The notes below the pieces were generated by a model. That model saw nothing but the letters and a program-made list of their open reading frames with translations. It was not told the DNA's origin and ran no database searches. Below are positions 8,866 through 17,859 of a stretch of 64,000 nucleotides of DNA, piece after piece. How positions within the stretch are numbered: position 1 is the first letter of the stretch; each line of letters starts with the position of its first letter. This stretch comes from Pseudomonas syringae (GTDB lineage Bacteria; Pseudomonadota; Gammaproteobacteria; Pseudomonadales; Pseudomonadaceae): contig NZ_CP066265.1 of the NCBI RefSeq assembly GCF_023278085.1, forward strand, positions 2,138,501 through 2,202,500, in the 5' to 3' direction. Both the position numbers and the translations under genes were made by a program.

Positions 8866-8991
8866 ATGACCGAGAAAAAAGACGAGAAGAAACCCGAACC
8901 GGCGAACGACGTCCCGGCGCATTCGACGCCGGAAGAAAAGGAACGCCTGAAGGACTTCAACAAGGACGGCATCCCGCCTGGGGTCTGCTAA
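8866..8991 (+). CDS. 41-residue charged protein
   Basis: ATG 8866 opens a 41-codon frame ending at TAA 8989-8991, preceded by GCGGAG about 10 nt upstream. The peptide is Lys/Glu/Pro rich (MTEKKDEKKPEP at the start) and ends LKDFNKDGIPPGVC. The DFNKDG stretch has the DxNxDG spacing of a calcium-loop start, but one short loop is not evidence of calcium binding. It is hydrophilic, probably disordered, and has a C-terminal Cys. It is the last gene before a strong terminator and may share the transcript of the receptor and CheW genes 55 bp upstream. Function is unknown. Confidence 0.65.
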   Translation: MTEKKDEKKPEPANDVPAHSTPEEKERLKDFNKDGIPPGVC

Positions 8992-9016
8992 CCGTATCGG
9001 GCTATGTTTCCCGAAA

Positions 9017-9047
9017 CGCCCGGCCTTTTCAGGCCGGGCGTTTTCGT
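9017..9047 (+). terminator. Strong intrinsic terminator
   Basis: CGCCCGGCC (9017-9025) pairs perfectly with GGCCGGGCG (9032-9040) around a TTTTCA loop and is followed by TTTTCGTTT. It closes the chemoreceptor/CheW/41-residue transcript and lies between convergent genes. Confidence 0.9.
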
Positions 9048-9063
9048 TTCAGGGTTTTGTGAC

Positions 9064-9549
9064 TTATTGGCCGCCGTTGGCAAACTCCAGCAATCCGGCA
9101 CCTTCCATCCGGTAGCGAACCCATTCACTTTGCGGCGCTGCACCGATCGCTTCATAGAACTTGATGGCAGGTTCGTTCCAGTCCAGCACGCTCCATTCCA
9201 GTCGGCCGCAGTGCTTGGCGACCGCTTCGCGGGCTATATGCCGAAGCAAGGCGCGCCCGGCACCGACGCCGCGTTGCTCTGGAGTGACGTACAGGTCCTC
9301 CAGGTACACGCCGTTGCGTCCCAGCCAGGTGGAATAGCTGTAGAAATAGACCGCATAGCCAACGGGATTGCCGTCATGCAGGCAGATAAGCGCCTTGGCA
9401 GGTGCGTTGTCGGCAAACAGGGAGCGCTGAATGTCTTCGGCACTGGCTTTGACCTCATGCCCGGCACGCTCGTAGATCGCAAGTTCAGTGATGAACGCCA
9501 GAATCTGACTGACGTCGGCAGCGGTGGCAGGGCGGATTTCGAGAGACAC
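9064..9549 (-). CDS. GNAT-family N-acetyltransferase (diamine acetyltransferase-like)
   Basis: This 161-residue protein is a single GNAT domain. The acetyl-CoA-binding motif A is LEDLYVTPEQRGVGAGRALL (about residues 83-102), with the R/Q-x-x-G-x-G/A loop. Motif B follows in LEWSVLDWNEPAIKFYEAIG. The layout, with the YFYSYSTWLGRNGVYLEDL strand, matches the spermidine/diamine acetyltransferase branch, so acetylation of a small amine is the likeliest job; the substrate is inferred. Length is normal and there is no signal peptide. It is transcribed alone on the minus strand. Confidence 0.85.
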   Translation of the reverse strand: MSLEIRPATAADVSQILAFITELAIYERAGHEVKASAEDIQRSLFADNAPAKALICLHDGNPVGYAVYFYSYSTWLGRNGVYLEDLYVTPEQRGVGAGRALLRHIAREAVAKHCGRLEWSVLDWNEPAIKFYEAIGAAPQSEWVRYRMEGAGLLEFANGGQ

Positions 9550-9609
9550 GGTGGAACTCCTTGGCTGATGGGCGCAGCATGATAGCCGCAGTCTTCAGTC
9601 AGTCGATAG

Positions 9610-10008
9610 TCACGCGTCGCGCAGCAGGTCGTTGGCGTTGAGCAGTTGATAGGCAATCTGCGGGCGCGCCTCAAGGGCGCGGCGGATGGCGGCGGGGATC
9701 GATTGACGGGTCTTGCGACACAGCCCGATTTTCTCCTCGACGACGATGCTGATGCCGCGCATGGTGCGTACTTCATTGAAGCCCGGCGCGACCTCGACGC
9801 GCACGCCCAGCTGCTCGAAAACCTTACGCTGCATGTGCGCCAGATCCTCCAGGCTTTCGATGCGCTCCAGACGTTCGATCAGGCTCTTTTCGGCGTCGCG
9901 GGTCAGCAGCAGGATCCGCAGGTCGGCATCTTCCGCGTCCAGCCGTTCGCGCTTGCAGTCGCAAGCACCGGGCGGGCAGGGGTTACGCACTTTGACAGGG
10001 GCATTCAT
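9610..10008 (-). CDS. Small Cys-rich-N-terminus protein of unknown function
   Basis: This 132-residue protein is not one I can assign. The N-terminus holds a cysteine cluster (NPCPPGACDCKRERL, residues 9-23) that could bind a metal. The rest looks helical: a charged stretch LIERLERIESLEDLAHMQRK, a β-like segment VRVEVAPGFNEVRTMRGISIVVEE, then a helical tail ending LLNANDLLRDA. It has no signal peptide or membrane span. Codon use matches neighbours with a clean ATG start, so it is very probably a real gene. Confidence 0.7.
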   Translation of the reverse strand: MNAPVKVRNPCPPGACDCKRERLDAEDADLRILLLTRDAEKSLIERLERIESLEDLAHMQRKVFEQLGVRVEVAPGFNEVRTMRGISIVVEEKIGLCRKTRQSIPAAIRRALEARPQIAYQLLNANDLLRDA

Positions 10009-10127
10009 GGACGCAGCATAGCGATTGACGTAGGCGTCTGACCATACCCGCGTAGCGTTTTCACGCCGTATTCAGGAAGGTCAGCCACCCTGCATCACAC
10101 TGCGGTGACGGCTTTACGCGAGGCAGA

Positions 10128-11003
10128 TCAGTTCGGCCACTTCATCTCGCCCTTGATGACCTTGGCACTCAGTTCCAGCGAACTCGGCTCGGCCAGTTGT
10201 GGCCAGGCTTTCTGCATGGCGTCGATCAAGGCTGCGGAGTCCTTGGCTTTGGCGGCTTGTGCATCGAAGGACTTCAGGTAGTCGGCGGTAAAGGTGACCG
10301 CTTGGGTGCCTTGGGGAATCTGCCCGAGGTAATGGCCCGGAATCACTGTGACCGGTTTCAGCGCTTCAATACCCTTCAGTGTCGCCAGCCAGTCCTGGCG
10401 GGATTTCTGGCTCTGAGTGTCAGCCATCCAGACGTGAATGCCGCTGGAGACCACAACACCGCCAACCACGGTCTTTAGTGATGGAACCCACACGTAACTG
10501 CGCGCTGGCGCCGGGCCGTTCAGGCCTTTGATCTGCAACGGCTGGCCTTCAAGCGTCAGGTGATCGCCTTTGAGGACTTCCGGCAGGACCAGCCTGGCCG
10601 GTGCGTTGTCCTTGAGGATAGGGCTCCAGTAGGCGAGTTTGCCTTGCATGGACGCTTTGATCGCTTTCACGGTCGGTGCGCTGGCAACGATCTTCGCGTC
10701 CGGGAACGCAGCCTGGATCACGTCAAGGCCGAAATAGTAATCCGGGTCGCTGTGGCTGATGTAGACGGTGGTGAGTTTCTTGCCGCTGGCCTTGATCTTC
10801 TCGACCAGCGCCTGCGCATCGTTGCGCTGGAACTGAGCGTCGATCAGCACCGCATCGTGCGTGCCGGTGATCAGTTCGGAAGACACCGGGAAAATGGCTT
10901 TTTCGGCCGGGTTGTAGACATCGATCGTCAGTGGATCGGCGGCGTTGGCAATGACAGGAAACAGCGCGGCGAGGGAGAGGGCAAACAGGGAACTGCGCAA
11001 CAT
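10128..11003 (-). CDS. Exported MBL-fold metallohydrolase-like protein
   Basis: This 291-residue protein has a signal peptide ending VIANAA (about residues 1-21) and a metallo-beta-lactamase fold with the pattern of Vmh-like periplasmic members. The usual HxHxDH zinc motif is replaced by ISHSDPDYYFG: the first His and the Asp survive and the last His is Tyr. A later VIPGHYLG provides the conserved GH. Metal content and activity are therefore uncertain. It is divergently transcribed from a LysR-type regulator 110 bp away, which is a classic regulator-target arrangement. Confidence 0.82.
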   Translation of the reverse strand: MLRSSLFALSLAALFPVIANAADPLTIDVYNPAEKAIFPVSSELITGTHDAVLIDAQFQRNDAQALVEKIKASGKKLTTVYISHSDPDYYFGLDVIQAAFPDAKIVASAPTVKAIKASMQGKLAYWSPILKDNAPARLVLPEVLKGDHLTLEGQPLQIKGLNGPAPARSYVWVPSLKTVVGGVVVSSGIHVWMADTQSQKSRQDWLATLKGIEALKPVTVIPGHYLGQIPQGTQAVTFTADYLKSFDAQAAKAKDSAALIDAMQKAWPQLAEPSSLELSAKVIKGEMKWPN

Positions 11004-11113
11004 GGGGCACGACCTTTTCGATGGGCAGAGACAGAAGTCACTATCTTAGGTTGCTTTAAATGAAACAGAAGCCCCAGTATGAGTAATTATTGGTTGCGTG
11101 AATCGGACGAATC

Positions 11114-11998
11114 ATGGATCGCATCATGGCAGCACGGGTATTCATCGCCATCAACGAACGAGGCAGCCTTATTGCTGCCGCTGAGACGCTGGACATGTCA
11201 CGGGCGATGGTCACCCGCTATCTGGCGCAGATGGAGGCTTGGGCGGGCGCGCGATTGTTGCACCGTACGACCCGCAAACTGGGGCTGACCGCCTCAGGGC
11301 AAGTCACCTTGCTACGGTGTCAGCAACTGCTTGAGCTGGCCGATGCGGTCCCTCTGGCTGCCGATACACAGGTCGACGAACCGCGCGGCATGTTGCGCAT
11401 CGCCTGCTCGCAGTCCTTGGCGCAAGCGGTTCTGGCGCCTGCGGTGACGGGGTATCTGCAACGCTACTCTGGCACGTCGGTGGACCTGCACATCGGCAAT
11501 GAAGCGGTAGACCTGGTGGGCGAGCGGATTGATCTGGCGATTCGCATCACCAATCAACTGGACCCCAACCTGATCGCCCGACCTCTTGGGCACTGCAACT
11601 CGGTGGTCTGCGCTGCGCCAGCCTACCTCGCCGCGCACGGTACGCCGTTCAGGCCGCAGGAATTGAGCGCCCATAACTGCCTGACTTATTCGTACTTCGG
11701 TAAAAGCCTGTGGGAATTCGCCTATCAACACACCCAGCTCAGCGTGCCGGTGGGCGGCAATCTCAGCGCCAACGATTCAGTGGTATTGCTGGAGGCCGCA
11801 GTGGCAGGCGCTGGCATCACCTTGCAGCCCGTGCACTCGGCAGCGCCGCTGATTGCCAGCGGCAGGTTGATTGCGCTGATGCCCGACTATCAGCCACGCG
11901 CGCTGGGAATACACGCGATCTACACCTCGCGGCATCACCAGTCAGCCACCTTGCGAACGATGCTGGATTTTCTGGCTGAGTGGTTTGCGAGCGCGTAA
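11114..11998 (+). CDS. LysR-family transcriptional regulator
   Basis: This is a 294-residue LysR regulator. Residues 1-60 form the winged helix-turn-helix (FIAINERGSLIAAAETLDMS, then RYLAQMEAWAGARLLHRTTR). The remainder is the periplasmic-binding-protein-like effector domain (AVDLVGERIDLAIRI, HNCLTYSY, VLLEAAVAGAGITLQP). The length is normal. It is divergent from the MBL-fold gene and probably controls it from the shared 110-bp spacer. The effector is unknown. Met5 (11126) is an alternative start. Confidence 0.88.
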   Translation: MDRIMAARVFIAINERGSLIAAAETLDMSRAMVTRYLAQMEAWAGARLLHRTTRKLGLTASGQVTLLRCQQLLELADAVPLAADTQVDEPRGMLRIACSQSLAQAVLAPAVTGYLQRYSGTSVDLHIGNEAVDLVGERIDLAIRITNQLDPNLIARPLGHCNSVVCAAPAYLAAHGTPFRPQELSAHNCLTYSYFGKSLWEFAYQHTQLSVPVGGNLSANDSVVLLEAAVAGAGITLQPVHSAAPLIASGRLIALMPDYQPRALGIHAIYTSRHHQSATLRTMLDFLAEWFASA

Positions 11999-12018
11999 CG
12001 CGCCGCCTGCTCATGAGC

Positions 12019-12174
12019 GGACGCAGAGCGTCCAGAACGGCATGTCGACGCAGAGCGTCGCACGATAGTTAAGATGATCGTTCCCTACGCTCCAGCGTAG
12101 GAATGCAGTTCTCGACGCTCTGCGTCGCAAGAGGACGCAAAGCGTCCAGAACGGCATGGCGACGCAGAGCGTCG
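12019..12174. repeat. Cluster of six short palindromes (REP-like)
   Basis: Six imperfectly identical palindromes lie in 156 bp: GGACGCAGAGCGTCC (12019), CGACGCAGAGCGTCG (12046), CCTACGCTCCAGCGTAGG (12084), CGACGCTCTGCGTCG (12113), GGACGCAAAGCGTCC (12133) and CGACGCAGAGCGTCG (12160). The unit GGACGCAgAGCGTCC-agaacggcatg-palindrome-cacgat occurs twice. The same core recurs at 40768 and 55899. It fills the gap between the ends of two convergent genes and may also act as a terminator. Confidence 0.85.
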
Positions 12175-12218
12175 CACGATCGTTGAGGTTATCGCCGAGC
12201 ATTCAAGGCGTGTACGCA

Positions 12219-14159
12219 TCAGGTCTTGAACTTGCGCACCAGGCCGTCCAGTTCGCTGGACAGTATTTCCAGGCTTCTGGAGTCGGCACGGGCCGAGTCC
12301 GAGAGGCTGGCGATCAGTTGTGCATCGCCATGGATCTGGCTGATGTGCCGGTTGATGTCTTCAGCCACTTGATGCTGCTCTTCGGCGGCGGTGGCGATCT
12401 GGGTGTTCATGTCGCGGATCACATCCACCGATTCACGGATCTGCCCGAAGCTGCTGCGTGCCTGGCCGATCTTGGTCACCGATTGCTGCGAAACATCGAG
12501 GCTGGCGTGCATCTGTTGCGCCACCGAAGCCGTGCCTCTGGCCAGATTGCCCAACAGGCTGTCGATTTCGGCCGTCGAGTCGGCGGTGCGTTTGGCCAGC
12601 GCGCGAACTTCGTCGGCCACCACGGCAAAGCCGCGACCCTGTTCGCCTGCACGGGCCGCTTCGATGGCCGCGTTGAGGGCCAGCAGGTTGGTCTGTTCGG
12701 CGATGGAGCGGATCGTATTGAGGATCGACTGAATACCGGTGCTGTCTTTCTCCAGTTGCGTCATGTCCTTGGCCGAGCGGGCGAGTTCCTCACTGAGCTG
12801 ATCGACACTGCGCACTGCCTCATCAATCTGCCGCTGGCCTTCACGGGCCTGCTGCTGGCCGTTTTCAGCGGAATCGGCGGCCTGGCTGCAAGAGCGGGCC
12901 ACTTCGTTGGAGGTAGCGACCATCTCATGGAAAGCAGTCGACACCATGTCCACCGCTTCACGCTGACGCCCGGCCGCTTCAGCCATGTCATTGGAGACGC
13001 GGGTAGAGCTGTGCGAGGCCTCGAGAATTTTCCCGGCAGCCTGACCGATATGCTGGATCAGACTGCGTATCGCGGTCAGAAACTGGTTAAACCAGCCCGC
13101 CAGCTGCGCGGTTTCGTCCGTACCGCGCACTGCAAGGTTCTGGGTCAGGTCGCCTTCGCCACCGGCAATGCCTTCCAGCCCGCTGGAAACGCTGTGGATC
13201 GGGCGCACGATGACGCTGGCGAAACTGGCACCGACGATGGCGAAAACCAGCGCCAGCACGGCAGCGATGATGCCGATCAGCCAGGTCAGACGGGTAGCCG
13301 AAGCCATCACTTCGTCCTGCTTGATCAAACCGATAAAGTTCCAGCCCAGTTGCTCGGACGGGTACACATTGGCCATGTAACGCTCGCCATTGAGCGTGAC
13401 TTCGACCAGGCCGCTGCCGGTTTTCGCCAGTTCGGCAAACCCGTCGCCCAGTTCGCCCAGCTTCTTGAAGTTGTGCTCCGGCTGTTTGGGATCGACCAGC
13501 ACCGTGCCGTTCTTTTCCATCAGCATCAGGTAGCCGCTTTCGCCCAGCTTGATCTGTTTGACGATATTGGTCAGTTGCTTGAGCGATACGTCGATATTGA
13601 CCACGCCGCCGGGATTGCCCAGTTTGTTGGGAATAGCCCGGATGGTGCTGACCAGTACCGCATCATCGTTGGCCCAGTAGTAGGCGTCGCTGCGCACGGT
13701 TTTGCCTGCGTTGGCCATGGCGGTCTTGTACCACGGCCGCACACGCGGGTCGTAGTTGCTCATTTTCGGGTCTTCCGGCGTCATGATGTAGCTGCCGTTG
13801 ACCAGGCCGTAAGAGACGTAAGAGTAGGCCGGGTGGGCCTTGGCGATACTGGCGAACAGCTCGGTCGCCTGCCTGTCATTCTCGGATTGCGCGGTAGGCG
13901 TTGCACCCATGTAGTTGCGGAAATCGTCGCCCGCTCCGGCGATCAGCGGGTGCGCCGCGATGTAATTGACGTTCTGCGTGATGCCGTCGAAGAACAGCTG
14001 CATGGCATTGTCGACCTGCCGAATCTCTCGTCCGCTGCTGTCCACGAAATCACTGGTCGCCTTGTCGCGCAGGTTGACGATCACGATGGCGGCGACGACG
14101 AGTATGGGCAAGCACGCAATGACCGCGAACGCCCATGTCAATTTTTGTTTGATGTTCAT
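12219..14159 (-). CDS. Membrane chemoreceptor with dCache ligand domain
   Basis: This 646-residue methyl-accepting protein has TM1 at about 10-30, a periplasmic dCache domain at 35-275, TM2 at about 285-307, HAMP, and a signalling domain whose tip is [18 protein letters not shown] followed by EQGRGFAVV. The dCache pocket segment reads [13 protein letters not shown], so the Y....R.WY part of the amino-acid motif is kept. Where amino-acid receptors have Y.D, it has YYW. That favours a ligand other than an ordinary amino acid, perhaps a methylated amine. It lies 217 bp downstream of soxG, in the same orientation, which fits sensing of betaine, choline or sarcosine; this is inference from the pocket residue and context. 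Confidence 0.9.
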   Translation of the reverse strand: MNIKQKLTWAFAVIACLPILVVAAIVIVNLRDKATSDFVDSSGREIRQVDNAMQLFFDGITQNVNYIAAHPLIAGAGDDFRNYMGATPTAQSENDRQATELFASIAKAHPAYSYVSYGLVNGSYIMTPEDPKMSNYDPRVRPWYKTAMANAGKTVRSDAYYWANDDAVLVSTIRAIPNKLGNPGGVVNIDVSLKQLTNIVKQIKLGESGYLMLMEKNGTVLVDPKQPEHNFKKLGELGDGFAELAKTGSGLVEVTLNGERYMANVYPSEQLGWNFIGLIKQDEVMASATRLTWLIGIIAAVLALVFAIVGASFASVIVRPIHSVSSGLEGIAGGEGDLTQNLAVRGTDETAQLAGWFNQFLTAIRSLIQHIGQAAGKILEASHSSTRVSNDMAEAAGRQREAVDMVSTAFHEMVATSNEVARSCSQAADSAENGQQQAREGQRQIDEAVRSVDQLSEELARSAKDMTQLEKDSTGIQSILNTIRSIAEQTNLLALNAAIEAARAGEQGRGFAVVADEVRALAKRTADSTAEIDSLLGNLARGTASVAQQMHASLDVSQQSVTKIGQARSSFGQIRESVDVIRDMNTQIATAAEEQHQVAEDINRHISQIHGDAQLIASLSDSARADSRSLEILSSELDGLVRKFKT

Positions 14160-14344
14160 TTGAGCTCCGGAGTGTCCATTACTACCGCAAGTGTTGGGCG
14201 CTGCATGAATGCAGTCTGTCGCGCCAGGCGTTTACCCGGAGCTTTGTATGATGGTCTACCAAGTGAAGGTCGGCCTGGCGCGGCTACTCTTTAGTCCGCT
14301 TGGCGGTAATGGACATGATCTGTCGCTGGCAGGTAAGAGCAGAC

Positions 14345-14362
14345 CGGCCAGTCCTCTGGCCG
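14345..14362 (-). terminator. Hairpin downstream of soxG
   Basis: A 7-bp stem CGGCCAG/CTGGCCG (14345-14351 with 14356-14362) lies just past the soxG stop and could end the sox transcript. On the minus strand the tail is GTCTGCTCTT, only moderately T-rich. Confidence 0.45.
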
Positions 14363-14376
14363 ATCATTGCTATTCA

Positions 14377-14949
14377 TTACAGACAGCGCCCTCCGAACTC
14401 GGCCATTGCATCCAGCATCGCCTCTTTGAAATAGGCTAGCGAGGCTCGATCAAAAAGAATCTGAAAACAGGGTTCGGCCTGCGCGCCGAGGTTGATGACA
14501 ATCACATTGATGCGCGCCGCCGACGTCTGTGCCACCGAGCCGGCGCCGAACGCTTGCGGGCGCAGATCCACGCCACACAACTTGGCCATCACCTGCGGGA
14601 TGCACGACCCGCTCAGTTGCAGCCAGGCATGGCTGTCCTCGCGAGGCAACAGGTAATTGGCGCTATGGTCCAGCTCCCAGCGGGCTTCTTCATCGGCGAT
14701 GCGCTGCCCCTGATCGAGCCGACTGCCCAGCAACAGGTATTCGGTCTGCGACAGGCGTGCAACGTGACTGCCGTCGGTCTGGGTGATCGCTTGATTGGGC
14801 GCATCGGGCAGACGGAAACCACGGGCGGTCAGGTAGTCGGCCGTTTGCGTACCGCGAAACCCTACACGCGGCAGGTCGGTCAGGTCCTCCAGCGTGCACA
14901 GCGAAGGTGTAGCGAGTTCGACAGGATGGTCGGTATCAAGGCGGGTCAT
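14377..14949 (-). CDS. soxG: Sarcosine oxidase gamma subunit
   Basis: This 190-residue protein is the gamma subunit of heterotetrameric sarcosine oxidase, which converts sarcosine to glycine and passes the methyl group to tetrahydrofolate. It has the weak GcvT-like features of SoxG (LPRVGFRGTQTADYL near the start; SHAWLQLSGSCIPQVMAKLCGVDL mid-protein). It starts 3 bp after the soxA stop and is the last gene of soxBDAG. Confidence 0.9.
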   Translation of the reverse strand: MTRLDTDHPVELATPSLCTLEDLTDLPRVGFRGTQTADYLTARGFRLPDAPNQAITQTDGSHVARLSQTEYLLLGSRLDQGQRIADEEARWELDHSANYLLPREDSHAWLQLSGSCIPQVMAKLCGVDLRPQAFGAGSVAQTSAARINVIVINLGAQAEPCFQILFDRASLAYFKEAMLDAMAEFGGRCL

Positions 14950-14952
14950 GGG

Positions 14953-17859
14953 TCAGAGCTCCTGACGCTGGTTTTCAGGATCGAAGAAGGGCAGTTTCAC
15001 GACGGTCGCCTGAACCACCACGCCGTCCTCGACGCGGATCGGAATCTGCTGGCCGGGCGTGCTCTGGTCGAACGCGGCGTACGCCATGCCGATGATCATG
15101 TCGAGGGTCTGCGAGTATTCGCAGGAGGTCACGTTACCGCTGATGTCTGGACCTTTGAGCACCAGATGGCCTTCCAGCGGCAGCGGGCTGGCCTTGGGCA
15201 GCGTGAAGCCCACCAGCTTGCGCTTCTGCGGCAGCGCTTCGAGGATGTCCACCGAACGACGGCCGACGAAGAACGGCTTGCTGCGGCTGACCGCCCAGCC
15301 CATATCGATCTCCGCCGGATGGGTCATGCCATCGGTGTCCTGACTGATGATCACATGGCCTTTTTCCAGACGTAACAGACGCTGGGTCTCGACGCCAAAC
15401 GGGCGCAGGTCGAACGGTTTGCCCGCTTCGGTCAGCGCATCCCAGAGTTTGAGGGCGTGACGTGCCGGAACGTGGATTTCATAACCGAGTTCGCCGACAA
15501 AACCGACCCGCAGCAGTCGCGCCTTGATGCCCGCAACCGTGCCCTGACGGACGCCGAGGTAGGGGAAACCCTCGGCGGACAGGTCAAGATCGCTGCACAC
15601 CTGTTCCAGCACCTTGCGTGAATCCGGGCCTGCGACGTTGACCGCTGCAATCGCTGCCGTGACGTTGGTGATGTCCACGTTCAGACGCCATTGAGCGTTC
15701 CACTTGAGCATCTGCTGGTAGATACGGTCCACGCCGCTGGTGGTGGCGGTGACGTAAAAGTGTTGCTCGGCAAAACGTGCGCACACGCCGTCGTCGATCA
15801 CCACGCCCTGTTCGTTGGTCATCAGCGCATAGCGCGAGCGACCCACCGGCTGCTTGAGGAACGCGAACGTATACAGGCGGTTGAGCAGTTCGGCGGCATC
15901 CGGGCCGCGCACGTCCAGGCCGCCGAGCGTCGAGACGTCGATGATGCCGACCTTGTTGCGCACATGCAGTGCTTCTTGCTGCATGCAGGCATCACGCTGC
16001 GATGGTTTGCCGTAGAACGCGGGGCGCTGCCAGATCCCGGCAGGCATCATTTTCGCCCCAGCCTGCACGTGGCGTTGATGCATCGGGGTCTGACGGTACG
16101 GGTCGAAAGCGCGACCTGCCACATGGGCCAGCTTCTCGGCCTCGAAAGGCGGACGGGCAGTGGTGACACCGGTTTCGCTGACGCTGCGCCGGGTTGACGC
16201 GGCGACCAGTCGTGCGGTCGGCAGCGCCGAGTGACGGCCTTGTGACGGGCCCATGCCGACCGTGGAATAACGTTTGACCAACTGGATGTCGCGATAGCCG
16301 ATGCGTGTGGCGTTGACGATATCGCGCACCTGCAGGTCTTCGTCGAAATCGACGAAATCCTTGCCCTTGGGATGGGGGAAGATCGGCCAGCTGAAATTGA
16401 CCTTTGCTTCAGTGCGCAAAGTAGCCGTACTGCCGGTTGTCTCCAGATCCAGCGCCGACGCCACTTTGGCAGCGGCGTTGGTGGCGTCGGTCAGCACGTT
16501 GTCCAGCGCGTGATAACCGTTCACCGAACCGGCGATGCCAAGATTCTGCGGCAGGCCGCTGAGGGCGAATTCGGCGTGTTGGTCGTCGTAGGCAAGTTTG
16601 CCGCCTGCCTGACAGAGCAATTGATACATCGGCATGTAACCGCCCGACATGCACAGCAGGTCGCAGTCCACCGTGACGCCGTTGCCTGCCACCTCGCCCT
16701 GACCAGTGATCTTGCGCAGTTCGGCACCGCTTACATGGCGCATGCCTTTTTCGTGCAGCGCCTCGTAGACCGTAGTGCTCATGTGGCAAACGATGCCGCG
16801 TTTCTCCAGCGCGAGCTGTAACCCTCGATCAGCAGGATTGGTGCGCATGTCGGCAACGGCGACTACCTCCACGCCCTGATCGTGCAAATCCAGTGCGGCG
16901 AGGTAACCGTCATCGTTGCCAGTCAGCACCACCGCGCGTTTGCCCGGTTTGACTGCGTACAGTTTCATCAGGCGCTGCACGGCGCTGGTCAGCATTACGC
17001 CGGGCAGATCGTTGTTACGGAAAATCACTGGCTGATCCAGCGATCCGCTACACACCAGGCATTGCGTGGCGCGTACTTTGTACAGCCGTTTGCCCTGAAT
17101 CACTGGCAGGTAGTTGTCGGTGAACCAGGCATTGCAGGTGGCTTGCCTGAGCACCTGAATATTGTCATGCGCGGCTACCGCAGCGACCAGTTCGCGGCGC
17201 AATTGCTCGGCATGCAGGCCGTCGATATCGAAACGGGCGTAGGTCAGCGAGCCGCCGAGAATCGGCTGCTGTTCGATCAGCAGCACCTTGGCCCCGGCAT
17301 TGGCGGCGGTCAGCGCGGCCTGCAATCCCGCAGGCCCTGCGCCAATAACGGCCAGATCAGTGAACAGGTAAGCCTTGTCGTAATATTCAGGCTGGAAATT
17401 CAGGTCCAGCACGCCGAGGCCTGCCTTCTTGCGAATGATCGGCTCCCAGACCTTCCACATGCCTTTCGGCTTGTAGAACGAGCGGTAGTAGAAGCCCACC
17501 GGCATGAATTTCGAGAACTTGCCCAGGTACGCATCCTTGTCGTTGTCCAGCGAACCGTTAAAGTTCTGCCCGCTGGCGCGCAGTCCTTCCTGCAAGGCAA
17601 ACGTGTCGGCCAGCACATTGGGCTCGTGGGGCAACTGGATCAGGCTGTTGGCGTCCTGCCCGGCCATGGTCAGCGGGCCACGCGGGCGGTGGTATTTGAA
17701 CGAGCGCGAGAGCAGGAACCGACCGTTGGCCAATAGCGCGCTGGCGATGCTGTCGCCTTGCAGTCCCTGATAGGTTTTGCCGTCGAACGTGAACGTCAGC
17801 GGCTGGTTGCGATCGATCAGCAGGCCCATGGGGGCGGGCAGGCGGTCGGGGGGCGTCAT
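14953..17859 (-). CDS. soxA: Sarcosine oxidase alpha subunit
   Basis: This 968-residue subunit has an N-terminal 2Fe-2S-fold region (residues 1-110), an NAD/FAD domain with LAVIGAGPAGLQAALTAANA, and a C-terminal aminomethyltransferase (GcvT-like) half from about residue 590 that receives the methyl group on tetrahydrofolate. The open frame extends to 18009, but ATG 17859 (MTPPDRLPAPMG) overlaps the soxD stop as ATGA and gives the family N-terminus LIDRNQPLTFTFDGKTYQG. The enzyme is cytoplasmic. Length is close to known SoxA proteins. Confidence 0.93.
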   Translation of the reverse strand: MTPPDRLPAPMGLLIDRNQPLTFTFDGKTYQGLQGDSIASALLANGRFLLSRSFKYHRPRGPLTMAGQDANSLIQLPHEPNVLADTFALQEGLRASGQNFNGSLDNDKDAYLGKFSKFMPVGFYYRSFYKPKGMWKVWEPIIRKKAGLGVLDLNFQPEYYDKAYLFTDLAVIGAGPAGLQAALTAANAGAKVLLIEQQPILGGSLTYARFDIDGLHAEQLRRELVAAVAAHDNIQVLRQATCNAWFTDNYLPVIQGKRLYKVRATQCLVCSGSLDQPVIFRNNDLPGVMLTSAVQRLMKLYAVKPGKRAVVLTGNDDGYLAALDLHDQGVEVVAVADMRTNPADRGLQLALEKRGIVCHMSTTVYEALHEKGMRHVSGAELRKITGQGEVAGNGVTVDCDLLCMSGGYMPMYQLLCQAGGKLAYDDQHAEFALSGLPQNLGIAGSVNGYHALDNVLTDATNAAAKVASALDLETTGSTATLRTEAKVNFSWPIFPHPKGKDFVDFDEDLQVRDIVNATRIGYRDIQLVKRYSTVGMGPSQGRHSALPTARLVAASTRRSVSETGVTTARPPFEAEKLAHVAGRAFDPYRQTPMHQRHVQAGAKMMPAGIWQRPAFYGKPSQRDACMQQEALHVRNKVGIIDVSTLGGLDVRGPDAAELLNRLYTFAFLKQPVGRSRYALMTNEQGVVIDDGVCARFAEQHFYVTATTSGVDRIYQQMLKWNAQWRLNVDITNVTAAIAAVNVAGPDSRKVLEQVCSDLDLSAEGFPYLGVRQGTVAGIKARLLRVGFVGELGYEIHVPARHALKLWDALTEAGKPFDLRPFGVETQRLLRLEKGHVIISQDTDGMTHPAEIDMGWAVSRSKPFFVGRRSVDILEALPQKRKLVGFTLPKASPLPLEGHLVLKGPDISGNVTSCEYSQTLDMIIGMAYAAFDQSTPGQQIPIRVEDGVVVQATVVKLPFFDPENQRQEL

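Noticed and set aside
12156..14294. 712-codon open frame antisense to the dCache chemoreceptor
   Set aside because: It is a shadow of a strong, conserved chemoreceptor gene on the other strand.
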